Shown: in pieces, positions 7,905-12,026 of the stretch
Numbering within the stretch: the stretch's first letter is position 1
Layout of the letters: every line of letters begins with the position of its first letter
NCBI GenBank assembly: GCA_021841985.1
Contig: JAKCCP010000412.1
Location: 1 to 12,026, forward strand
Direction of reading: 5' to 3'
Length of the DNA: 12,026 nt
DNA from: Pseudomonadota bacterium
GTDB lineage: Bacteria > Pseudomonadota > Alphaproteobacteria > Acetobacterales > Acetobacteraceae
Notes under the pieces: generated by a model
Database searches by the model: none
Told to the model about the DNA's origin: nothing
The model's input: only the letters and a program-made list of their open reading frames with translations
Program-made: the position numbers and the translations under genes

Positions 7905-8097
7905 ACCGGCCGCAGCTGAGGGGCGAGGAATACATGCGCCTATAAGGGCAGCGGCTTTGCCCCCGGTGGCAACTCAACTCGTCGCGGGGATGGGGGTCTC
8001 CCAGCTTGGTCCAGGGGCAGCGCTCCTGGCCTTATTTTGACTCGATAAACTCTCCAGAAGTCCTAAGCTTGCCGGCGGAAAAACCGGGAGGAAAGCT
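7905..8097. other. hemN/hydrolase intergenic region
   Basis: This 193-base spacer contains a terminator-like hairpin at 8011-8038 and a GGGAGG Shine-Dalgarno just before the hydrolase gene. A TTGACT at 8037-8042 could be a -35 element, but I find no acceptable -10 at the right distance. No small gene is evident. Confidence 0.5.
8011..8038 (+). terminator. Probable rho-independent terminator after hemN
   Basis: CCAGGGGC and GCTCCTGG form an eight-pair stem (one G-T pair) with an AGC loop at 8011-8029, followed by CCTTATTTT. It lies about 107 bases past the hemN stop and before the hydrolase gene. The T-tract is imperfect, hence moderate confidence. Confidence 0.45.
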
Positions 8098-8985
8098 ATG
8101 CCGCATGCGCGCAGCGATGATGGGATCGCCCTTTATTACGAGGAGACTGGATCGGGGACGCCAATTATTTTCGTCCACGAATACGCCGGCGATTGCCGTG
8201 CCTGGGAGCCGCAGCTCCGTCATTTCGGGCAGCGCTATCGCGCCATCGCCTTCAACGCTCGCGGCTATCCACCCTCCGACGTGCCGGAAGATCTGGCTTG
8301 CTATTCGCAGGACCACGCGGTGGCCGATATCGTCGCCGTGCTCGATCATCTCGGCTTGGCGCGGGCCCATATCGTCGGCCTGTCGATGGGGGGGTTCGCG
8401 ACACTTCATTTCGGCATCAACCACCCCGCCCGCGCCCTATCCTTGACCGTTGCCGGCTGCGGCTATGGCGCCGAGCCCGAACGGCGTGAGAGCTTCCGCG
8501 CCGAAGCCGAGGCCACAGCAGATTTTTTGCGGCGCGAGAGCATGGCGGCCTTTGCCGCGAAATACGGCGACGGGCCGACGCGGGTGCAATTCGCCAACAA
8601 GGATCCGCGCGGCTTTGCCCTCTTCCGCGCCCAGCTCGCCGAGCACGACCCGCGCGGCGCGGCGCTGACTCAGCTCGGCGTGCAGCGTGCCCGGCCTTCG
8701 CTCTACGATCTGGTGGCGGAGATGGCGCGCATTGAACGGCCCGTGCTCATTCTCACCGGCGATGAGGACTGGCCCTGTCTTAACCCTGCGCTTCTCATGA
8801 AGCGCACGATCCCGAGCGCGGCCCTGGCGGTGATGCCCAATTGCGGCCATACCATCAACCTCGAGGATCCGTGCCAGTTCAACCGCATCGTCGGCGACTT
8901 CCTCGCCCAGGCCGATGCCGGGCGCTGGCCGAAGCGCGACCCGCGCGCGCTCGACCGCTCCGCGACCGGCATGACCAACCCGTGA
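8098..8985 (+). CDS. Alpha/beta-fold hydrolase
   Basis: A 295-residue cytoplasmic serine hydrolase of the alpha/beta-hydrolase superfamily. The nucleophile elbow is GLSMGG with S96. The acid is probably D222 or D224 in LTGDEDWPC, and the base is H251 in NCGHTINLEDP. The oxyanion-hole strand reads FVHEYAGD (25-32), with Glu after the His where HGxxG is more usual. A cap region spans about residues 125-200. The overall pattern resembles enol-lactonase, haloperoxidase and meta-cleavage hydrolases, but the substrate cannot be assigned. Residues 272-295 form a charged tail beyond the fold. The start is well supported by GGGAGG with a seven-base gap to the ATG. It stands alone between a putative hemN terminator and the next promoter. 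The nearby Baeyer-Villiger oxygenase makes esters or lactones, so an esterase partner is conceivable, but this is inference. Confidence 0.88.
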   Translation: MPHARSDDGIALYYEETGSGTPIIFVHEYAGDCRAWEPQLRHFGQRYRAIAFNARGYPPSDVPEDLACYSQDHAVADIVAVLDHLGLARAHIVGLSMGGFATLHFGINHPARALSLTVAGCGYGAEPERRESFRAEAEATADFLRRESMAAFAAKYGDGPTRVQFANKDPRGFALFRAQLAEHDPRGAALTQLGVQRARPSLYDLVAEMARIERPVLILTGDEDWPCLNPALLMKRTIPSAALAVMPNCGHTINLEDPCQFNRIVGDFLAQADAGRWPKRDPRALDRSATGMTNP

Positions 8986-9027
8986 GCATAACAAACCCAA
9001 GAATTATGACTGGCCCGCGCGAGAGCA

Positions 9028-9056
9028 TTGCGCGCACAGGGGGGAGTGCCTAGTAT
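9028..9056 (+). promoter_or_regulatory. Putative sigma-70 promoter of the 79-residue gene
   Basis: TTGCGC (9028-9033) and TAGTAT (9051-9056) are separated by an ideal 17 bases, predicting a start near 9063 and a leader of about 50 bases. The -35 matches only half the consensus. The Fur-like palindrome lies just downstream of the predicted start, a position suited to repression. Confidence 0.5.
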
Positions 9057-9070
9057 CTAGTGCTAGAAAT

Positions 9071-9085
9071 TGCGAATGATTCGCA
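9071..9085 (+). promoter_or_regulatory. Fur-box-like 7-1-7 palindrome
   Basis: TGCGAATGATTCGCA is a perfect inverted repeat of 7-1-7 form. It matches the Fur core TGATAATnATTATCA at the fixed TG..AAT-n-ATT..CA positions, with flanking AAA and TTT adding outer symmetry. It lies between the putative promoter and the 79-residue gene, 31 bases before its ATG. Iron-dependent repression is the natural reading; a manganese-sensing Fur homologue (Mur) is possible in alphaproteobacteria. Confidence 0.75.
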
Positions 9086-9115
9086 TCTTTGCCGCCAAAG
9101 GAGTGCCGAGCCGCC

Positions 9116-9355
9116 ATGAGTCGCGTTGAACATGGGATTTCGCGGCGCTGCGAGCGTGCGGTGGTGACCGCCTATCGTGATCTCCGCGCCCATGGCTCGG
9201 CGGATTTCGACGCCTTCCGGGCCTGCACCACGCTCTATCGCATCCACCATCCGGAAGCTTCGCTCAACGAAGCGCGCCGGTTGGTGGCGGAATGGATCGA
9301 CCACCATGTTGTCCGCGGCGATCGTGGCCCGACGCAGGGCTGCTCCTGCGACTGA
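9116..9355 (+). CDS. Small hypothetical protein, probably iron-regulated
   Basis: The 79-residue product is not recognised. It looks like a compact helical domain: helices are expected at about 8-26, 29-43 and 47-64, with phrases AVVTAYRDLRAHG, DAFRACTTLYRIHHPEASL and NEARRLVAEWIDHH. It is rich in possible metal ligands: C12, C37, the pairs H44-H45 and H63-H64, and a C-terminal C76-x-C78 in GCSCD. There is no signal peptide or membrane segment. I chose the ATG at 9116 over a TTG at 9089 because AAGGAG (9098-9103) precedes it, with a slightly long 12-base gap; the TTG has no such site. A Fur-like box and promoter lie directly upstream, so it is probably expressed under iron limitation. A six-pair hairpin (CGCAGG/CCTGCG, 9333-9350) covers the last codons and may help end transcription. 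It converges on the next gene with an 18-base gap. Confidence 0.8.
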   Translation: MSRVEHGISRRCERAVVTAYRDLRAHGSADFDAFRACTTLYRIHHPEASLNEARRLVAEWIDHHVVRGDRGPTQGCSCD

Positions 9356-9373
9356 TTTCTCCGCGCCTTATCG

Positions 9374-11029
9374 CTATTCCGCTGCCGCGCGGGCTGGCCC
9401 GGCGCTGAGCAGAAATCCGTCGGCGTAGCCGCCGGCCGCGACCTTGTCGCAAATCTCGCGATAGACCCCGACGCCGCCGATATAGGGCATGAAAACCCGT
9501 GGCTTACCCGGGATGTTCGCCCCCATGTACCAGGAATTGGCGGCCGGATAGAGGGTGCGATCGGCGACTTCATTGCCATGCGCGACCCAGGCCTCCTCGG
9601 CGTCCGAGCGAGGTTCGATCTGGCTCAGGCCCTCGCGTTGCAGGAAGGCCAGGCAATCGGCGATCCAGTCCACATGCTGCTCGATCGAGACCATCATGTT
9701 GCTCAGCACCGAGGGGCTGCCGGGGCCGGTGATGAGGAAGAGATTGGGAAAGCCCGCGGTCATCAGGCCGAGATAGCTGCGCGGGCCGGCTTCCCATTTG
9801 TCTCGCAGGCGCGCGCCCAAAGTGCCACGTATGTCGATTCTGGTCAGCGTGCCAGTCATGGCATCGAAGCCGGTGGCGAAAACGATACTATCGAGGGTGA
9901 ATCTGGCCCCGGTGGTGTCGAGGCCGTGGGAGGTTATCGCGGTGATTGGCGTTGCGTGAAGATCGATGAGGGTGACGTTATCGCGGTTGTAGGTCGCGAA
10001 ATAATTGGTGTCGGCGCAGATGCGCTTGGTGCCGATCGGATGGTCCTTGGGACAGAGGATCTCCGCCACCTTGGGATCGCGCACGATGGCGCGGATCTGG
10101 GCGCGGACGAATTCGGCCGCGGTATCGTTGGCCCGGCGATCGAGTATGAGATCGTTGAAAGCGGCCATGAACCCGAGCCCGCCCGCCGCCCAGCGCGCCT
10201 GGTATTCCCGCTCGCGTGTCGCGGGATCGACGGCGAGTGCGGAGGTATCGTTGAGCGGATAGAGAATGCCGGTGCGCATCATGCGCGCTTTCGTGCGGCG
10301 CTCGGCATAGGCGGATTTCCAGGCCTGCTCATAATCCGGTGCCATCGGCGCGTTGCGTGCCGGGATGCTGTAATTGGCGGTGCGCTGGAACACGAAAAGC
10401 TGTCTGACCTGTTCGGCGATCACCGGAATTGCCTGGATCGCCGAGGAGCCGGTGCCGATGACGCCCACGGTCTGGCCAGTGAAATCGACCCCCTCATGCG
10501 GCCAATGCCCGGTGTGGTAGGTTTTTCCCGCGAAACTCTCGCGCCCTGGAATATCGGGCAGCCGCGCGGTCGAGAGGCAGCCGGTCGCCATGATGCAATA
10601 CCGCGCGCTGAATTCCTCGCCGCCCGCCGTGGTGATCCGCCAACGCCCCGTGGCGTCGTCGAAATGGGCCGCGCGCACCGGGGTTTCAAAATGGATGTCC
10701 CGCCGGAGGTCGAAGCGATCGGCGACGTGGTTGGCATAGCGCAGAATTTCGGGCTGGCCGGCGAAGCGCTCGCGCCATTGCCACTCCTGTTGCAATTCTT
10801 CTGAGAACGAGAAGGAATACTGCATGCTCTCGACATCGCAGCGCGCGCCGGGATAGCGGTTCCAGTACCAGGTGCCGCCGACGCCCGCGGCTTGTTCGAG
10901 AATGATCGCTTTGAGACCAATTCCCCGCAACCGGTGCAGCATGTAAAGCCCGGCGAAACCGGCCCCGACGACGATCGCATCGAGGTTTTCCGATGGTCTC
11001 ATGTTTTTTGGAGTTGCCGGATCGGACAT
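9374..11029 (-). CDS. Flavin-containing (Baeyer-Villiger-type) monooxygenase
   Basis: A FAD- and NADPH-dependent enzyme that inserts an oxygen atom next to a ketone to give an ester or lactone. The 551-residue protein carries the type I BVMO fingerprint FAGKTYHTGHWP (166-177, FxGxxxHxxxWP). It has a first Rossmann motif VGAGFAG (21-27) for FAD and a second VIGTGSSAI (190-198) for NADPH. It also has GGTWYWNRYPGARCD (51-65), typical of cyclohexanone/phenylacetone monooxygenases, and FVFQRTANYSIPARN. The fingerprint separates it from FMO and NMO relatives. The substrate is unknown. I chose ATG 11029 (MSDPATPKN) because a strong promoter predicts transcription from about 11054, giving a short leader with GTGAG before it. 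The ATG at 11050 would lie almost on the transcript end, and MRPSENLDAIV is a further alternative. It is transcribed alone and converges on the small Fur-associated gene. Confidence 0.92.
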   Translation of the reverse strand: MSDPATPKNMRPSENLDAIVVGAGFAGLYMLHRLRGIGLKAIILEQAAGVGGTWYWNRYPGARCDVESMQYSFSFSEELQQEWQWRERFAGQPEILRYANHVADRFDLRRDIHFETPVRAAHFDDATGRWRITTAGGEEFSARYCIMATGCLSTARLPDIPGRESFAGKTYHTGHWPHEGVDFTGQTVGVIGTGSSAIQAIPVIAEQVRQLFVFQRTANYSIPARNAPMAPDYEQAWKSAYAERRTKARMMRTGILYPLNDTSALAVDPATREREYQARWAAGGLGFMAAFNDLILDRRANDTAAEFVRAQIRAIVRDPKVAEILCPKDHPIGTKRICADTNYFATYNRDNVTLIDLHATPITAITSHGLDTTGARFTLDSIVFATGFDAMTGTLTRIDIRGTLGARLRDKWEAGPRSYLGLMTAGFPNLFLITGPGSPSVLSNMMVSIEQHVDWIADCLAFLQREGLSQIEPRSDAEEAWVAHGNEVADRTLYPAANSWYMGANIPGKPRVFMPYIGGVGVYREICDKVAAGGYADGFLLSAGPARAAAE

Positions 11030-11060
11030 GGTTTTCTCACGTGTTCGCATGTTTTTTTTG

Positions 11061-11090
11061 ATTATGTCAGCGCCGCGGCATGCGCGTCAA
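11061..11090 (-). promoter_or_regulatory. Sigma-70 promoter of the monooxygenase gene
   Basis: On the minus strand TTGACG (11090-11085) and CATAAT (11066-11061) are each one base from consensus and lie 18 bases apart. Transcription would start at about 11054, just after an A8 run, leaving a leader of about 25 bases before ATG 11029. This is the best consensus promoter in the window. Confidence 0.7.
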
Positions 11091-11178
11091 CCACAGCGCC
11101 TATGCAGCAACATCTCAGTTTGAATTTCGGCTTCCAAAGAGCCGGCTTCTCTAGCAGGTATATATTTGCAAACATGGC

Positions 11179-11220
11179 ATTCGATTCTCTGTCATATTGC
11201 TATGAATTTCAATTGCTTGA
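11179..11220 (-). repeat. Diverged inverted repeat, right copy
   Basis: The reverse complement matches 109-150 at 36 of 42 positions, with 19 consecutive identities (11202-11220). The six differences are all transitions and all keep G-U pairing possible if both plus strands were RNA. It lies in the AT-rich island beside the IS256 remnant. Confidence 0.7.
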
Positions 11221-11299
11221 ATGCGAGTTGTGGTGAGGGGTTGTTGGAGGAAAATGATTATTTGAGTGGGTTTGCGGACGCCGCAATTGGTCCTGTCGC

Positions 11300-11328
11300 G
11301 GGGTGTGTGGAAATTCTGGGTGGCGTAA
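11300..11328 (+). repeat. Probable left terminal end of an IS256-family element
   Basis: GGGGTGTGTGGAAATTCTGG resembles the G-rich, TGTG-A-A-A-containing ends of IS256-family elements and lies 86 bases before the transposase ATG, about where the left inverted repeat should be. The matching right end is not in the window because the element is truncated, so the boundary is approximate. Confidence 0.45.
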
Positions 11329-11353
11329 TCTCCGGGTGAGTTCAACCACCAGG

Positions 11354-11373
11354 CTCGGCGTTTGAGCGCCGAG
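11354..11373 (+). other. Hairpin overlapping the transposase ribosome binding site
   Basis: CTCGGCG (11354-11360) and CGCCGAG (11367-11373) form a perfect seven-pair stem with a TTTGAG loop. Its right arm runs into the GAGGGAG Shine-Dalgarno (11371-11377) of the transposase at 11386. Such structures in IS leaders are known to block translation from read-through transcripts; that role here is inference. Confidence 0.5.
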
Positions 11374-11385
11374 GGAGATCACGCC

Positions 11386-11910
11386 ATGGAGAAGAATAGC
11401 ACAGCGATGCCGGAAGCCAGCCTGTTTGATGGCACGGCCTGGTTTGACCCGATCGAGGCGGGCCTGCGGGAGCGGATCCGCAGTTTCCTTGAGACCATGC
11501 TCGAGGAGGAGCTGACGGCGGCGCTTGGGCGGGGGCGATACCGCCGCGATAGCGCGGCGACGGGTGGATATCGCCACGGTGTCCGTCATCGGTAGATCCT
11601 CGGCTCGTTTGGTCCGCTCGACATCACGGTGCCGCGGGGTCGGATACTAAAGCCCGAGGGTGGGACAGCGGAATGGCGGAGTGCCGTGCTGCCCCGTTAT
11701 GCGCGGATGACCAAGCAAGCCGAGGCCCTGATTGCGGCGACCTATCTCGCCGGCACGAACACGCGACGGGTCAAGCCGGCCTTGGCGGCGTTGTTCCGGG
11801 GCGCCGTGGGTAAGGACGTGGTCAGTCGCACCTGGCTCAAGGTCAAGGCTGACTGGGAAGGCTGGAACCGGCGCAGCCTGGCGGAAAAACGTGCACTAGT
11901 CAACATTTGA
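11386..11910 (+). pseudogene. IS256-family transposase, broken and truncated
   Basis: This is the N-terminal part of a mutator-type (IS256) DDE transposase. The family phrases IRSFLETMLEEELTAALGRG, GGYRHGVRHR, LGSFGPLDITVPRGR, ALIAATYLAGTNTRRVKPAL and GKDVVSRTWLKVKADW occur in order in one frame. Codon 70 is TAG (11593-11595), inside the normally continuous GYRHG...LGSFG segment, so it is a nonsense mutation rather than a natural end. The frame continues to TGA at 11908-11910. Family resemblance ends after WNRRSLAEK, about residue 165. The catalytic core beginning in LDGT-like sequence, and the whole C-terminal half of a roughly 400-residue protein, are missing. A GAGGGAG Shine-Dalgarno and hairpin precede the ATG. 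The element cannot make an active transposase. Confidence 0.88.
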
Positions 11911-11949
11911 TCTGACATTCGGTGTTGGGTTTTGCAATCTGGAGCTGCT

Positions 11950-11997
11950 GGGCGGGGGTGCGGTCCTTCCCCAGGGCAAAGGACCGCGCCCCCGCCC
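11950..11997. repeat. Long GC-rich hairpin
   Basis: Arms at 11950-11968 and 11979-11997 pair over 19 positions (core GCGGTCCTT/AAGGACCGC plus GGGCGGGGG/CCCCCGCCC) with one T-G pair and a 10-base loop. There is no T-tract, so a simple terminator is unlikely. It could be a REP-like or intergenic repeat, or the end of the element that truncated the IS256 copy. It lies 20 bases before a probable new start codon. Confidence 0.55.
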
Positions 11998-12017
11998 GCC
12001 AGCGGCAAGGGAGACCC

Positions 12018-12026
12018 ATGATGACG
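12018..12026 (+). CDS. Possible start of a gene leaving the window
   Basis: Two adjacent ATG codons (12018 and 12021) follow AAGGGAGA (12007-12014), a good Shine-Dalgarno with four or seven bases of spacing. Only three codons are visible, so neither the product nor the reality of the gene can be judged. Confidence 0.35.

Larger units (their letters stand above)
11030..11299. other. AT-rich region between the monooxygenase and the IS256 remnant
   Basis: This stretch contains the monooxygenase promoter (11061-11090), a five-pair hairpin CGGCT/AGCCG at 11128-11144 without a T-tract, and the right arm of the long-range repeat (11179-11220). Its A+T content is well above that of the window's genes. 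No reading frame here looks like a gene on either strand. The composition and repeat suggest old acquired DNA. Confidence 0.55.
11300..11910 (+). mobile_element. Remnant of an IS256-family insertion sequence
   Basis: The remnant comprises a candidate left end (about 11300), a leader hairpin and a disrupted transposase. The right boundary is where transposase similarity stops, about 11885-11910. What follows is unrelated GC-rich intergenic sequence, so the right half was lost by deletion or another insertion. It marks the edge of the conserved gene block. Confidence 0.75.

Noticed and set aside
8037..8066. TTGACT as a -35 for the hydrolase
   Set aside because: The best -10 at 17-18 bases (TCCTAA) matches poorly.
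9578..10804. 408-codon plus-strand frame opposite the monooxygenase
   Set aside because: It is antisense to a gene with a complete BVMO fingerprint and has no domain signature.
1..12026. CRISPR array, defence island or prophage
   Set aside because: No regularly spaced repeats, nucleases, phage structural genes or defence domains were seen.

Overview
The window is GC-rich, with densely packed genes and strong third-position G/C bias. Gene content and sequence style suggest an alphaproteobacterium, most likely Rhodospirillales/Acetobacteraceae-like. The taxonomic guess is inference; no rRNA or other marker gene is present. Two AT-richer islands, at about 20-240 and 11040-11290, break the pattern. 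Both flank the conserved genes and share a diverged inverted repeat.

Layout. (a) 1-364 has no convincing gene, only an AT-rich stretch with one arm of the repeat. (b) 365-6332, minus strand, is a tight five-gene operon read right to left: class II DAHP synthase (first step of the shikimate pathway), nicotinate phosphoribosyltransferase, glutamine-dependent NAD+ synthetase, a 129-residue protein of unknown function, and glutamyl-tRNA synthetase. Two junctions are ATGA overlaps and the other two gaps are 10 and 14 bases. (c) 6333-6536 is a divergent control region with a perfect FNR-type site. (d) 6537-7904, plus strand, is hemN, the oxygen-independent coproporphyrinogen III oxidase. Its promoter geometry predicts a leaderless, FNR-activated transcript. 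(e) 8098-8985, plus, is an alpha/beta hydrolase with a strong Shine-Dalgarno sequence. (f) 9116-9355, plus, is an unrecognised 79-residue protein behind a promoter and a perfect 7-1-7 Fur-like palindrome. (g) 9374-11029, minus, is a type I Baeyer-Villiger flavin monooxygenase with its own near-consensus promoter. (h) About 11300-11910 is a decayed IS256-family transposase with two in-frame stops and no C-terminal half. (i) 11911-12026 holds a long GC-rich hairpin and a ribosome binding site for a gene that runs off the window.

How the genes work together. The minus-strand operon joins NAD salvage (nicotinate to nicotinate mononucleotide, then the final amidation) with entry into aromatic biosynthesis and tRNA-Glu charging, so it is a constitutive-looking housekeeping unit. 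On the other side are environment-responsive genes: oxygen-sensitive haem synthesis under FNR and a small gene probably under Fur. The hydrolase and monooxygenase are accessory catabolic-type enzymes whose substrates cannot be read from sequence. No complete new multigene system is visible. The best leads are the Fur-controlled 79-residue protein, the predicted leaderless hemN, the operon-embedded 129-residue protein and the shared repeat at the two ends.
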